Source of the DNA: Amycolatopsis sp. 195334CR
Lineage (GTDB): Bacteria > Actinomycetota > Actinomycetes > Mycobacteriales > Pseudonocardiaceae
Reading direction: 5' to 3'
DNA length: 64,000 nt
Assembly (NCBI RefSeq): GCF_017309385.1
Contig: NZ_JAFJMJ010000001.1
Coordinates: 1,178,001 to 1,242,000 of the forward strand
Shown here one piece after another: positions 44,094 to 52,765 of this stretch (positions are counted from its first letter, which is position 1; each line of letters starts with the position of its first letter). The notes under the pieces were generated by a model. The model was not told where the DNA came from, made no database searches, and worked only from the letters and a program-made list of their open reading frames with translations. Position numbers and translations under genes: made by a program.

Positions 44094-44654
44094 TCACGAG
44101 GCAAGCAGGTCGAAGTGGAAGCCGCCGAGGAAGAGCACGAGGCTGACGATTCGGATGACCTGCACCAGCCGCTCGTGGTCGAACAACCACTCGACGACGA
44201 GCGGCCCCGCGATGAACACCAGCACGCCGGTGAAGTAGACCGCCGGCAGGAAGAGCACGATCAGCAGGACCTGCAGACCGGGGCGCTCCTGCAGGAGGGG
44301 GTTCTGGATCACGCTCACCGCGAGCAGGAGTACCGCGACCACCGACAGCGCGATGACGAAGCCGGCGAACCGGCCGTAACCTGAGCGGCCCTCGACCGGC
44401 TCTTCCCCGCTGGTGTTCTTCCGGTGGAACTGCGCCATGAGCCGGCGCGCGCTCGCCCCCGGGCGCTCGGTGACCCGCCGCATCCGCTCCGGGCCGATGA
44501 TGTCCAGCACCAGCACCAGTCCCGACACGAACATCGCGATCTTGCCGATCCGGCCCCACCAGAGGATCTGCGTGCCCCAGAGCCGCATGTCCTTCAGCGC
44601 CGGGTTCTCCGCGTTCCATTGGCGCCAGGCCTCGACGAGGTCCACCGCGGTCAC
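44094..44654 (-). CDS. Small integral membrane protein of unknown function
   Basis: I do not recognise the family. The 186-residue protein has about five hydrophobic segments: IGKIAMFVSGLVLVLDIIG, the stretch after the polar loop (FAGFVIALSVVAVLLLAVSV), VLLIVLFLPAVYFTGVLVFI, and a last one near VSLVLFLGGFHFDLL. A charged cytoplasmic-type loop (RRVTERPGASARRLMAQFHRK) lies between the first and second. GTG start at 44654 follows GGGGGTGG. It converges with the acyl-CoA dehydrogenase gene, sixteen bases apart, and is divergent from the secreted protein gene. Confidence 0.75.
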   Translation of the reverse strand: MTAVDLVEAWRQWNAENPALKDMRLWGTQILWWGRIGKIAMFVSGLVLVLDIIGPERMRRVTERPGASARRLMAQFHRKNTSGEEPVEGRSGYGRFAGFVIALSVVAVLLLAVSVIQNPLLQERPGLQVLLIVLFLPAVYFTGVLVFIAGPLVVEWLFDHERLVQVIRIVSLVLFLGGFHFDLLAS

Positions 44655-44835
44655 CCATCCACCCCCAGAATGTGTCGCCGTGAAAGCGTACTCAGCCCGG
44701 CAAGCCGTACCGACTTGAGTCGAGCCACCCGCTTTGGTGGCGTTTGTCGCGAAACCGGGTGGCGTCAACCCATCGAGGCGGCGTGGTCGCGCACTGTCGG
44801 AGGGCAGACCACTCTTGCCGAAAGGATGCTCTCCG

Positions 44836-45171
44836 ATGCGCACTTTTCTCGCGCTCACCAGCGCGTTCGTCCTGTTGTTGACGGCGCCCGGCATGGCTTC
44901 CGCCGCTGAAGGCGCGTTCACCTACCGCTACTTCGACGAGAAGGGCGAGCTCCAGGTCGGCGCGTTGGTCGATCCGCCCAGTGGTGAGTGCATCGAAATC
45001 CCCGAGATCGCCGACTGGGACACCGACGCCTTCAGCCCGCGCAACCGCACCGACTCCCGAGCCGTGGTGTTCACCGATGACGAGTGCGAGAGCGAGGACT
45101 ACTTCTCCCTCCGCGCCCACACCGGCCGCGGCTCGGACCGGCTCCTGCTGCGGTCGGTCGTATTCAGTTAG
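44836..45171 (+). CDS. Small secreted protein of unknown function
   Basis: A 111-residue protein with a clear signal peptide (MRTFLALTSAFVLLLTAPGMASA, cleavage after about residue 23). The mature part is acidic, has two cysteines (in SGECIEIPEI and DDECESEDY) that could pair, and no recognised domain. AAAGGATG precedes the ATG at 44836. The stop codon lies in a palindrome GTTAGCGCTAAC that also overlaps the next promoter. Confidence 0.8.
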   Translation: MRTFLALTSAFVLLLTAPGMASAAEGAFTYRYFDEKGELQVGALVDPPSGECIEIPEIADWDTDAFSPRNRTDSRAVVFTDDECESEDYFSLRAHTGRGSDRLLLRSVVFS

Positions 45172-45186
45172 CGCTAACCTGGGGGT

Positions 45187-45852
45187 GTGACCGTCGACAC
45201 CGCCACCATTCCCGAAGCCGTCCGCGCCGACGTCGAGGCGTTGTGGGAGTTCCTCCGGATCGACGACGAGATCGAACCGGTGGACGTGGCGATCGGGCTC
45301 GGCTGCCACGACCCGGGTGTCGCGGTGTACACGGCCGAGTTGTTCCTGCGCGGGGTGTGCCCACTGATCGTGTTCACCGGGGCCAACGCCCCCACCACGA
45401 TCGGGCGGTTCCCGCGCGGGGAGGCGGTGCACTTCCGCGAGATCGCCGTCGAGCACGGGGTGGCGGAGCAGTCGATCCTGGTCGAACCCGCCGCCAAGCA
45501 CACCGCGGACAACATCGACTTCAGCCGCGAACTGCTGCGCGAGCACGGCGTCCAGGTCGGCTCGGTGCTGATCACCTGCCGCCCGTACCACCAGCGCCGC
45601 GCCTACGCCACGGCCGCGAAGCGGTGGCCCGACGTGGAGATCCGCTGCTCCGCCGACCAGCGCCCGCTGCCCGCCTACACCGCCGGCATCGGGGACGCGA
45701 CGCTGGTGATCGACATGCTGGTCGGCGAGGCGCAGCGCCTGACCCGGTACGCCGAACTGGGCCACACCATCACCCAGGAGGTACCCGCCGAGGTGACCAC
45801 CGCCTACCAGCGGCTGGCGGCGGCCGGGTACACCTCGCGCCTGCTCCCGTGA
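45187..45852 (+). CDS. YdcF-like DUF218 family protein
   Basis: A 221-residue protein of the YdcF/ElyC/SanA (DUF218) fold without membrane segment. Family stretches are VDVAIGLGCHDPGVAVYTAELFLRG, VFTGANAPTT, the glutamate-bearing VEPAAKHTADNIDFSRELLREHG and VLITCRPYHQRRA. E. coli YdcF binds S-adenosylmethionine, but no activity is firmly known. GTG start at 45187; a TAACCT box ends six bases upstream, which would fit a leaderless transcript. Its stop is next to the convergent toxin gene. Confidence 0.87.
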   Translation: MTVDTATIPEAVRADVEALWEFLRIDDEIEPVDVAIGLGCHDPGVAVYTAELFLRGVCPLIVFTGANAPTTIGRFPRGEAVHFREIAVEHGVAEQSILVEPAAKHTADNIDFSRELLREHGVQVGSVLITCRPYHQRRAYATAAKRWPDVEIRCSADQRPLPAYTAGIGDATLVIDMLVGEAQRLTRYAELGHTITQEVPAEVTTAYQRLAAAGYTSRLLP

Positions 45853-46143
45853 TCACCGCCCGAGCTGCCGCCTGACCGCCTCATAGACGTTGTCGCGCGT
45901 GCTGATGACGATGACCAGCACCACCAGCTTGCCGTCGTCGATCGTGTAGTAGATTCGGTAGCCACCAACACGAACCCGCATCACCCCGTCGCAACCGCTC
46001 AGCTTGCGGCAGCCGGACGGCCTCGGTTCGGTCGCGAGATCCTCGATCGCGTTTTCCAGGGCCTCCACATCCCGTGGCTGCCCCTTGCTCAGTTTGTCCA
46101 GGAACTTCTCGGCGCAGCCGGTGAGTTCGACCTCGTACGACAC
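45853..46143 (-). CDS. RelE/ParE-type toxin
   Basis: A 96-residue toxin of the RelE superfamily, probably a ribosome-dependent mRNA interferase. The core KFLDKLSKGQPRDVEALENAIEDLA, RKLSGCDGVMRVRVGGYRIYYTIDDGKLVVLVIVISTRDNVY contains the typical RVGGYRIYY motif with the arginines thought to act in catalysis. The GTG start immediately follows the antitoxin stop, so translation is coupled and the antitoxin is made first. It converges with the YdcF-like gene. Confidence 0.88.
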   Translation of the reverse strand: MSYEVELTGCAEKFLDKLSKGQPRDVEALENAIEDLATEPRPSGCRKLSGCDGVMRVRVGGYRIYYTIDDGKLVVLVIVISTRDNVYEAVRRQLGR

Positions 46144-46410
46144 CTAGCCGGCCTGGCTCCTGGTGGTGCGTCGCCGGAACGGCACCCGCGTCTCGGAGCC
46201 GTCGGCGAGCGACGCGAGCACCTTGCTCACCTCTTCGGCGTCGACGAGTTCCTCGAGGTCTTCGAGGAGCTGCGCTTTCTCGGCTGAGACGACAGCCGCG
46301 GTGCGGCGCCCGTGCTTGGTCAGGTAGGTGGTCTCTCCCGCATAGCAGGCACGATTGATCAACTCGGGCAGCTCGGGGCGCGCCTCGGTCACACTCATCT
46401 CGGTGGACAT
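46144..46410 (-). CDS. Phd/YefM-type antitoxin
   Basis: An 88-residue antitoxin. The N-terminal DNA-binding half has the Phd/YefM pattern (MSVTEARPELPELINRACYAGETTYLTKHGRRTAAVVSAEK) and the acidic C-terminal half (LEDLEELVDAEEVSKVLA) should wrap the toxin. Upstream of and adjacent to the RelE-type toxin gene. ATG at 46410 overlaps the palindrome TGTACA-AAA-TGTACA, so repression of its own promoter is likely. Confidence 0.88.
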   Translation of the reverse strand: MSTEMSVTEARPELPELINRACYAGETTYLTKHGRRTAAVVSAEKAQLLEDLEELVDAEEVSKVLASLADGSETRVPFRRRTTRSQAG

Positions 46411-46424
46411 GTACAAAATGTACA
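46410..46424. promoter_or_regulatory. Toxin-antitoxin operator
   Basis: TGTACA-AAA-TGTACA, two identical palindromic half-sites over the antitoxin start codon. Typical of autoregulated Phd/YefM modules; function inferred. Confidence 0.6.
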
Positions 46425-46448
46425 TTTTTGCCAGACCCAGGGCAAGCC

Positions 46449-47501
46449 TCAGAGCTGTTCGGCGTGGAACTCGTCGATGTAGCGCCAGGTGGTGCCGCGT
46501 GCCTTCCGGCCGGTCAGCACGCCGAGGTGCCCGCCGGGCGCGGTCTCGAACCGCACGTCCGGGGCGTTGTCCAGCAGGCCGGTGAGCCGCTGGACCGCCG
46601 CGCGCGGGGCGATGGTGTCGTTCTCCCCGGCCACGATCAGCGTCGGCACCTTCACCCCGGACAGCGAGATGATCCGCCCGTTCAGGTCCACGCTGCCCTC
46701 GGCGAGGTCGTTCGCGCGGAAGAACCGGTGGTACAGCTGCCCGAACGTGCGCCCGGGGTAGGCCGCCATGTTGTCCATGAAGTGGTCGACCGCCTCGATC
46801 TGGGCGAGGTAGTCCCGGTCGTCCAGGTTCTTCAGTATCGCCAGCGGCTTGGTGATCTCCTTGTGCAGCCCGGTCGCCCGGAACACCCTGCTGACCAAAT
46901 AGGACGGTGCGCCGCCGAGCACCCGGTAGAAGGGCGTGAGCAGGTGCCCGCCGGTCAGGTCCACCAGCGGCCGGAACGGGGCCACCAGCGGGATCGCGGT
47001 GAAGTCGAACGGCGAAGCCACCGTCACCACCGACTCGACCGGCAGCTCCGGCTGGTCGGCGGTGGTCAGCAGCGAGAAGATGCCGCCGAGGCACCAGGCG
47101 ACCAGGTGCACGCCCTGCCCGCCGGAGTCCTCGCTCACCCGCCGGATCGCGCGCGGCAGGACCTCCTCGATCCAGTGCTCGATGCCGAGCCGCCGGTCGG
47201 AGAAGGCGACCGTGCCGTAGTCGACCAGATAGGTCCGCCGCCCGGCGTCGACCAGGTGCTCGGCGAGGCTGCACCCGCGACGCAGGTCGAAGCACAACGC
47301 GGGCGCGGCCAGCGGCGGCACCAGCAGCACCGGCGGTCCGTCCGGCGCCTGGCCGCCCGAGGTCAGCCGGTACACCGACCGGTTGGGGCCGTGGTCGATC
47401 AGCACCCTCGGCACCGGGCGCAGGTCGGCGACCCCGCCCTTGAGCACCTTGCCGAGCAGGTTGGAGGTCGCGGCGGCCAGCCGGGCCGGCGGTGCTGCCA
47501 T
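46449..47501 (-). CDS. PhaC-like alpha/beta hydrolase (polyhydroxyalkanoate synthase family)
   Basis: A 350-residue soluble alpha/beta hydrolase. The nucleophile is cysteine, not serine: Cys137 in AWCLGG, as in class III PHA synthases; the rest of the triad is Asp in AGENDTIAP and His in GGHLGVLTG. At 350 residues it equals the class III PhaC size, but there is no phaE, phaA or phaB adjacent. The start at 47501 has AGGGGAGA upstream. It could build or trim polyesters, or act as a thioesterase. An SDR lies 35 bases upstream on the same strand. Confidence 0.85.
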   Translation of the reverse strand: MAAPPARLAAATSNLLGKVLKGGVADLRPVPRVLIDHGPNRSVYRLTSGGQAPDGPPVLLVPPLAAPALCFDLRRGCSLAEHLVDAGRRTYLVDYGTVAFSDRRLGIEHWIEEVLPRAIRRVSEDSGGQGVHLVAWCLGGIFSLLTTADQPELPVESVVTVASPFDFTAIPLVAPFRPLVDLTGGHLLTPFYRVLGGAPSYLVSRVFRATGLHKEITKPLAILKNLDDRDYLAQIEAVDHFMDNMAAYPGRTFGQLYHRFFRANDLAEGSVDLNGRIISLSGVKVPTLIVAGENDTIAPRAAVQRLTGLLDNAPDVRFETAPGGHLGVLTGRKARGTTWRYIDEFHAEQL

Positions 47502-47536
47502 CGAAAGATCTCCCCTGCTCAGACGGACTCCCTCAT

Positions 47537-48394
47537 CTAACCATCCGAACCGACCGACGGAGCACTGCTCGCGGCACGGGATTCGTACTCGGCCCTGGCG
47601 TCGGCGTGCGCGGTGGCGAGCACCTTGTCCGCGCCGAGCGAGCGGGAGATCCACTCGCCCGCCCGCCGCGGCAGCAGGCGGGTGAACCGGCCGACCACAT
47701 CGAGGGATTTCGGCACGTAGACGTCGAATTTCGGCCGCCGCAACGCCTCGGCGATGGCCGCCGCGACCTCCTCCGGGGACACCGACTTGATCATGCGTGC
47801 TTCCGGCAGGCCGCTGGCCAGTTCGGTCCGGACGATGGCGGGCATCACACAGGACACCTCGACGCCGGTGTCCCGCAGTTCGAGATGCACGGCCTCGGAG
47901 AGCCCGACCACGCCGTGCTTGGTGGCGCAGTAGGTGGCCGCGCCGGGGAAGCCCGCCTTGCCTGCCATGGAGGCGACGTTCACGATGTGCCCGGTGCCGC
48001 GCGGGCGCATCCGGCGGGCCGCCTCCCTGGTGCCGTGGATGACCGCGTGGAGGTTGATCTCCAGCTGCCGCCGGGTGGAGGCGTCGTCCTCTTCTTCGAG
48101 CGGGGCGAGCGGCATGATGCCGGCGTTGTTGATCAGCACGTCGATCGGCCCGAGGCGGCGTTCGACCTCGTCGAGGAACTCGGTGAAGTTCTTCGTGTCG
48201 GTGACGTCCAGCGGCAGGGCGAGCGCGTCCAGTTCGCCGGCGGTTTTCTCGGCCCTGACCTGGTCCAGGTCGCCGATGGCGACGCTGGCGCCGAGTCCGT
48301 GGAGCAGTTCGGCGGTCTTGGCGCCGATCCCCTGCGCACCGCCGGTGATCACCACGACCTTGCCGTGCAGTGAACGCGCTCGCCTGGCCATCAT
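47537..48394 (-). CDS. Short-chain dehydrogenase/reductase
   Basis: SDR of 285 residues. Cofactor motif GGAQGIG near residues 18-24, NNAG in LINNAGIMPL, Ser in NVASMAGK, Tyr-Lys in YCATK. The IGDLDQ sequence after beta-2 suggests NAD. A C-terminal extension of about 40 residues (from RFTRLLPRRAGEW) resembles SDRs that sit beside lipid or polyester genes. It is transcribed with the PhaC-like gene, so could supply or use hydroxyacyl units. Two ATG codons are adjacent; the first is used here with AAGGAG upstream. Confidence 0.9.
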   Translation of the reverse strand: MMARRARSLHGKVVVITGGAQGIGAKTAELLHGLGASVAIGDLDQVRAEKTAGELDALALPLDVTDTKNFTEFLDEVERRLGPIDVLINNAGIMPLAPLEEEDDASTRRQLEINLHAVIHGTREAARRMRPRGTGHIVNVASMAGKAGFPGAATYCATKHGVVGLSEAVHLELRDTGVEVSCVMPAIVRTELASGLPEARMIKSVSPEEVAAAIAEALRRPKFDVYVPKSLDVVGRFTRLLPRRAGEWISRSLGADKVLATAHADARAEYESRAASSAPSVGSDG

Positions 48395-48440
48395 CGGGCT
48401 CCTTCACCGTTGAGAGAGCTTGTTGACGTTCTGCCAATCA

Positions 48441-48977
48441 TCACCCCGGGAGGGGCTCGCGTCCATCCCCCACACGTTGTTCGAAGACCTGGCCGGGCCA
48501 GCCGTGGTAGTCGAAGGTGACGGTCTTGCGGAAGCCCTGGCGCTCGTAGTAGCGGACCAGGGTGCCGTCCCCGCCGGCGTAGCAGTCGACGCGCACGAGG
48601 TCGATGCCGCGGCTCTCGGCTTCGGCGAGTGCGTAACGGATGAGCTCGGCGCCGACGCTGCGACCGGTGAAGCCGCGGGCGGTGATGAGGAGGCCGAGGT
48701 AGATCTCGGGCTCGTCGACGGGCGGAACGTGCTCGGGCGGGCCGGGGTCGAGGATGATGGCGCCGGCGGGGATGGCGTCGATCTCGGCCATCACGAGGTT
48801 GCCGGCGGTGGCCATTTTGCGCACGCGCTCGACGCGCTTGGGCACCTGGGACCACGGCTCGGTACCCCATTGCTGCGTGTTGCCCCGCTCATTCATCCAG
48901 GCGACGGCGCCGTCGAACATTTCGAGCAGGTCTTCGGTGTCTTGCTCGCCCCCAGGGCGGAACTTCAGTTCACTCAC
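48441..48977 (-). CDS. GNAT family N-acetyltransferase
   Basis: A 178-residue acetyltransferase. The acetyl-CoA loop is LGLLITARGFTGRSVGAELIRYALAEAE and the last motif is YYERQGFRKTVTF. Both are normal for GNAT. The ligand and target are unknown; proteins of this type often acetylate small amines or N-termini. It stands alone between the SDR and the lipoprotein gene, the latter 21 bases upstream. Confidence 0.9.
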   Translation of the reverse strand: MSELKFRPGGEQDTEDLLEMFDGAVAWMNERGNTQQWGTEPWSQVPKRVERVRKMATAGNLVMAEIDAIPAGAIILDPGPPEHVPPVDEPEIYLGLLITARGFTGRSVGAELIRYALAEAESRGIDLVRVDCYAGGDGTLVRYYERQGFRKTVTFDYHGWPGQVFEQRVGDGREPLPG

Positions 48978-48998
48978 AAGGCAGTGAGCGTACGTGGC

Positions 48999-49493
48999 CT
49001 ATGTCGGTCGCCCGGAGGGCCAGACACAGGGTGACGACGCGAGCAGGTAGAGGTGGCCGGCGCTCGCCTCCAGCGTGAGCCGGACGGCGTCCTCGCGGTT
49101 CTCCACCCAGAGGAACTCGTGCGGCGGTTCGTTGTCGAGCACGCGGAAACCGTTGGCCTCCCACCACGCCTTCATCGTGTCGTAGTACTCCGGGATCCTG
49201 GCCGGTTCGATGCCGAGCACCTCGGTGCTCCGGCTCGCGATCACCCGGCCGGGCGGCCCCTGGTCGTCGGGATCGTCGCACGGATCCGCCTCGAAGCGCT
49301 GCCGCTCGTGCAGCTCGGCACCGGGCGGGAACTGCCGCAGGGCCGCCGCGAGGTGCTCGTCGACCCTCCGATTGGCCTCCTGCTGGGTGATCGTCGTGTC
49401 CACTCCACCGCTCCCTCCGGGGTCGCCACCACACGAGACGCAGCACGCCAGCACCACCGCGGCGATCAGTGACCGTCCCAGATGAAAGCTCAT
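48999..49493 (-). CDS. Putative lipoprotein
   Basis: A 164-residue exported lipoprotein. The N-terminus SFHLGRSLIAAVVLACCVSCGG has a charged start, a hydrophobic stretch and an LAC lipobox (a second cysteine three residues on could also be the lipidated one). The mature part shows no recognised domain; a helical first half (TITQQEANRRVDEHLAAALRQF) and two late cysteines are visible. Its start overlaps the DUF1023 gene stop by ATGA, so the two work together. Confidence 0.8.
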   Translation of the reverse strand: MSFHLGRSLIAAVVLACCVSCGGDPGGSGGVDTTITQQEANRRVDEHLAAALRQFPPGAELHERQRFEADPCDDPDDQGPPGRVIASRSTEVLGIEPARIPEYYDTMKAWWEANGFRVLDNEPPHEFLWVENREDAVRLTLEASAGHLYLLASSPCVWPSGRPT

Positions 49494-51118
49494 CCCGTGG
49501 TCACTCGCGTGTGGTTGCCCGCGATGATGTGCCCCATGTTCCGCAGGGCCTTGTTGCCCTCGCTCCAGTACTCACTGTGCGAATCGATGCTGAGCGGCCA
49601 CGGCGACTGCGCGGGGCTGGAGTCGAAAACCCGTCCGCCGAATTCCGCGTCGGCCGGGTCTTCACCGTGGAAGGGCTGGTCGTTGACCGGGTCCTTGTCC
49701 GCCACGGTGGCCCACACGTGCTCAGGCGGCAGGTTGAGCTGCGACGCGTGGTCGACGGTCGCTCCCGGCCCGGCCACCGAGACCAGTTCATCGACCGGAA
49801 GACCACCCTCGCGTGCGGTGACCGCGGCGGTCACGAACCCGTAGCTGTGCCCGAGCAGGGTGTTGTGCGACGGCTCACCGACGTGCGCGGCGCGCAGTCC
49901 TTCCTGGAAGTCGCCGAGCGACTCCTTGGCACCGTGCGCGTACTTCTGCTCGATGGCATCGGGCACGGAATCGGGTGCGTCGTAGCCGAGCCAGGTGATC
50001 ACCGAGGCCGAGCTGTCCGGCGCCGAGCGGAGCGCGGCGTCCTGCATCTTGTCCGCCCGGTTGAGATCGGCCTCGATCTCGGCCAGGCCGGACCCGGTGC
50101 CGGGTACGTAGGTGGCCACGTGCTGGGCCAGGTCGGGATTGCCCTTCGCGACGATGGCCTGGCCGTCCCCGCCGCCGTCGATGCCCAGCAGGTAGTGCCG
50201 GGACGACGGGTCGGCGCCCTCGGTCGACCCCAGCTTCTGGTCGACCTTGTCGAGCCCCGCGAGTTTGCCGTCGAGCTCCTCGCGCCGCCGCTCCAACTCG
50301 TGGAACTCGTCCATCTCCCGCGGGTCGCTCTCCTGGAGACCGTCCAGCTTCCGCTGCACTTCATCGCGTTCTCGCTGCAGGCCACCACGCTGCTCCGCGA
50401 GCACGACCCGGTTGGCCCGGTCGCGGACGTCCGCGGGCAGGCCATCCATCCGTCCGAGCGCGGCGGGCCGGTCGCGCAGCAGGATCGCCTGCCCGGCCGG
50501 GGACAGCGACGACCACCACGCCGCTTTCTGTGCCGGAGTGGCGTTCTCCGGGGGTTCGGGCAGGGTCAACCCGAGGTCGGCGGTGCCGGCGGCGGCCGCG
50601 GCGGCGACCGTGGCCTCGTCGCCGGTGGCGAACTCGCCGTGCCGGGCACGCCGCAACACCGACGCGAGGTCCTTGTCGATGTCGTCCGCCGTGCGCAGGG
50701 CCTGCGCCAGCGCGTCGGCCATCTGCTGCCGGACCCGCCCCCGGTCCTCCGGGTGCACTCCCGGCGGTGCGCCGGTGTCGACGACCTGCCCGGTCTCGTC
50801 CACCCCGAAGCCGTACCGGTGACCGAGTTCCTCCGCTGCGGCGATGGCTCGTTGCACCGGGGGAATGGCGTCGGCGGCCTGGAGCAGTGCTTTGGCGACC
50901 GCGCTGGAACCGGCGACCAACTCCTTGAGCTGCCGCATCAACGCGCCGTGCGCCGACAGCGCGTTGTCCGCCGAGGGACCTCCCCAGCCGGCCACCGGGT
51001 GCAGTTTGGCGAAATCGTCCCCGGAATGGACCAGCACCTGTTCCCGCTGCCGGACCGTGCCGCCGATTTCGTTCAACGCACCGGCATTCCACTGCTTGAC
51101 CTCGGAAACGGTGGTCAT
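49490..51118 (-). CDS. DUF1023 alpha/beta hydrolase with WXG-like N-terminal helices
   Basis: A 542-residue protein: an N-terminal helical region (about 1-160) like those of ESX/WXG100-associated proteins (VAGWGGPSADNALSAHGALMRQLKELVAG), a coiled-coil stretch (QRERDEVQRKLDGLQESDPREMDEFHELERRREELDGKL) and a C-terminal DUF1023 hydrolase domain with the nucleophile in LLGHSYG and histidine in DSHSEYWSEG. No signal peptide, so export by a type VII route is possible. It is translationally coupled to the lipoprotein downstream and to the 99-residue protein upstream. Enzymatic substrate is unknown. Confidence 0.87.
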   Translation of the reverse strand: MTTVSEVKQWNAGALNEIGGTVRQREQVLVHSGDDFAKLHPVAGWGGPSADNALSAHGALMRQLKELVAGSSAVAKALLQAADAIPPVQRAIAAAEELGHRYGFGVDETGQVVDTGAPPGVHPEDRGRVRQQMADALAQALRTADDIDKDLASVLRRARHGEFATGDEATVAAAAAAGTADLGLTLPEPPENATPAQKAAWWSSLSPAGQAILLRDRPAALGRMDGLPADVRDRANRVVLAEQRGGLQRERDEVQRKLDGLQESDPREMDEFHELERRREELDGKLAGLDKVDQKLGSTEGADPSSRHYLLGIDGGGDGQAIVAKGNPDLAQHVATYVPGTGSGLAEIEADLNRADKMQDAALRSAPDSSASVITWLGYDAPDSVPDAIEQKYAHGAKESLGDFQEGLRAAHVGEPSHNTLLGHSYGFVTAAVTAREGGLPVDELVSVAGPGATVDHASQLNLPPEHVWATVADKDPVNDQPFHGEDPADAEFGGRVFDSSPAQSPWPLSIDSHSEYWSEGNKALRNMGHIIAGNHTRVTTG

Positions 51119-51417
51119 CAGCCGGGGCCGCCGACCGGTAACTCCGCACCGGCGGCGCGATCGCCGTCGGCGTAGGAATCAGCGGCCTCGGCCAAGGCGA
51201 CGGCGTGCCGCTCCGCACCGGTGCACCACGCCGTGAAGGCGGTGGACCAGGAATCGGCGAACGCGGTGGCCGCGCCAGGTGTCTCCCCGCCCGGTACCGC
51301 GGCGGCGATCTCGCGGAAAGGCGAGCCGCAATCACCTCCACCGCAGAGGTCGGCAACCACGTCCTGCCCGGCTTTTCCGGCTGCTCTCAACGCATCCGGC
51401 ACGGTCTGGAACCCCAC
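51118..51417 (-). CDS. Small helical protein, WXG100-like
   Basis: A 99-residue protein with no recognised domain. It is predicted to be mostly helical, with a central W (ADSWSTAFTAWCTGAERHAVALAEAADSY) in the size range and position of ESX small secreted partners. The partner reading is supported only by context: its stop is adjacent to the start of the DUF1023 protein with a WXG-like N-terminus. GTG start at 51417. The 193-bp gap upstream presumably holds the promoter. Confidence 0.7.
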   Translation of the reverse strand: MGFQTVPDALRAAGKAGQDVVADLCGGGDCGSPFREIAAAVPGGETPGAATAFADSWSTAFTAWCTGAERHAVALAEAADSYADGDRAAGAELPVGGPG

Positions 51418-51558
51418 GTCAGCCCTCCCCAGGCAGCCAGGTCACCATTCGTAGCGAGCGAAGCACTCAAAGCGTACATCGACACCCTGTCAATGGGTAG
51501 TCGAATTGCTACGGAAAGCAACAAGATCGATGGCTGCCCAGGCCACTGAATGGTTCAA

Positions 51559-51594
51559 GCCGGCACTACCCACGATTACGTGAGTAATGCCGGC
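51559..51594. terminator. Hairpin after the liu-type operon
   Basis: GCCGGCA and TGCCGGC (51559-51565, 51588-51594) enclose an inner stem ATTAC-GTGA-GTAAT. It lies just past the minus-strand acyl-CoA dehydrogenase stop and lacks a strong T-run, so termination is tentative. Confidence 0.45.
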
Positions 51595-51610
51595 TCGTAA
51601 TCCAATCGGG

Positions 51611-52765
51611 TCAGCGAAGGCCCAACTCGCGGGCGATGAGCATTCGCTGCACCTCGCTCGTTCCCTCCCCGATTTCCAGGATCTTCGCGTCGCGGTAGAA
51701 GCGGCCGACGGGGAATTCGTTCATGAAGCCGTACCCGCCGAAGATCTGGGTGGCGTCCCTCGAGTTGTCCATGGCGGCGTTCGACGACACCAGCTTCGCG
51801 ATCGCCGCCTCCTTCTTGAACGGCTCGCCCCGCAGCATCTTCGAGGCCGCCGCGTAGTACGCCAGCCGGGCGGTGTGGGCCCGCATCTCCATGTCCGCGA
51901 TCTTGAACTGGATCGCCTGGTACGTCCCGATCTTGTGCCCGAACGCCTCCCGCTCACCCACGTACCGCACGCATTCGTCCACGCAACCCTGCGCCAGGCC
52001 AACGCTCACCGCCGCGATCGCCACCCTGCCCTCGTCCAAAATGGACAGGAACTGCGCGTACCCGCGACCACGCGCCCCGAGCAGGTTCTCCTCCGGCACC
52101 CGGCAGTCGTCGAACGACAGCTCGTGCGTGTCCGACGCGTTCCAGCCCACCTTCGAATACTTCGGCGCCACGTTGAAGCCGGGCGTACCCGACGGCACCA
52201 GGATGGCCGAGATCTCCTTGCGGCCACCCTCCTTCTCGCCGGTCACCGCGGTCGCCGTGACCACGCTCGTGATGTTCGTGCCCGAGTTCGTGATGAACGA
52301 CTTGCTGCCGTTGAGCACCCACTCCCCACCGTCCAGCTTCGCGGTGGTCCGCGTCGCGCCGGCGTCCGAGCCGCCGCCGGGCTCGGTCAGGCCGAACGCG
52401 CCCAGCGCCTCCCCCGCGCACAACGCGGGCAGCCAGCGCTCCTTCTGCTCCTGCGTCCCGAAGCGGTAGATCGGCATGGCCCCCAGCGAAACCCCGGCCT
52501 CCAGGGTGATCGCCACCGAGGAATCGACCCGCGCCAACTCCTCCAAAGCCAGGCACAGCGCGAAGTAGTCCCCGCCCATCCCGCCGAACTCCTCGGCGAA
52601 CGGCAGCCCGAACAACCCCATCCGGCCCATCTGCGCGACGAGCTCGTACGGGAACTCCTCCCGTTCGTAGAACCCGCCGATCACCGGCGCCACCTCGCTG
52701 TGCGCGAAGTCCTCGACGGTCTTGCGCAGCGCCTCGTACTCTTCGTCCAGCCGGAAATCGATCAT
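51611..52765 (-). CDS. Acyl-CoA dehydrogenase, isovaleryl-CoA type
   Basis: A 384-residue acyl-CoA dehydrogenase. Substrate/FAD motif [70 protein letters not shown] with the catalytic glutamate. Its place in one operon with methylcrotonyl-CoA-carboxylase-type subunits points to isovaleryl-CoA or related branched-chain substrate. It overlaps the biotin carboxylase gene by ATGA. In Streptomyces the corresponding cluster also has HMG-CoA lyase between these genes; here it is absent. Confidence 0.94.
   Translation of the reverse strand: MIDFRLDEEYEALRKTVEDFAHSEVAPVIGGFYEREEFPYELVAQMGRMGLFGLPFAEEFGGMGGDYFALCLALEELARVDSSVAITLEAGVSLGAMPIYRFGTQEQKERWLPALCAGEALGAFGLTEPGGGSDAGATRTTAKLDGGEWVLNGSKSFITNSGTNITSVVTATAVTGEKEGGRKEISAILVPSGTPGFNVAPKYSKVGWNASDTHELSFDDCRVPEENLLGARGRGYAQFLSILDEGRVAIAAVSVGLAQGCVDECVRYVGEREAFGHKIGTYQAIQFKIADMEMRAHTARLAYYAAASKMLRGEPFKKEAAIAKLVSSNAAMDNSRDATQIFGGYGFMNEFPVGRFYRDAKILEIGEGTSEVQRMLIARELGLR

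Noticed and set aside
45167..45178. GTTAGCGCTAAC palindrome as a further site for the TetR protein at 60417
   Set aside because: It shares half-sites with GTTAGCGATCGCTAAC but lacks the four central bases, so the spacing is wrong for the same dimer; it may simply overlap a -10 box.
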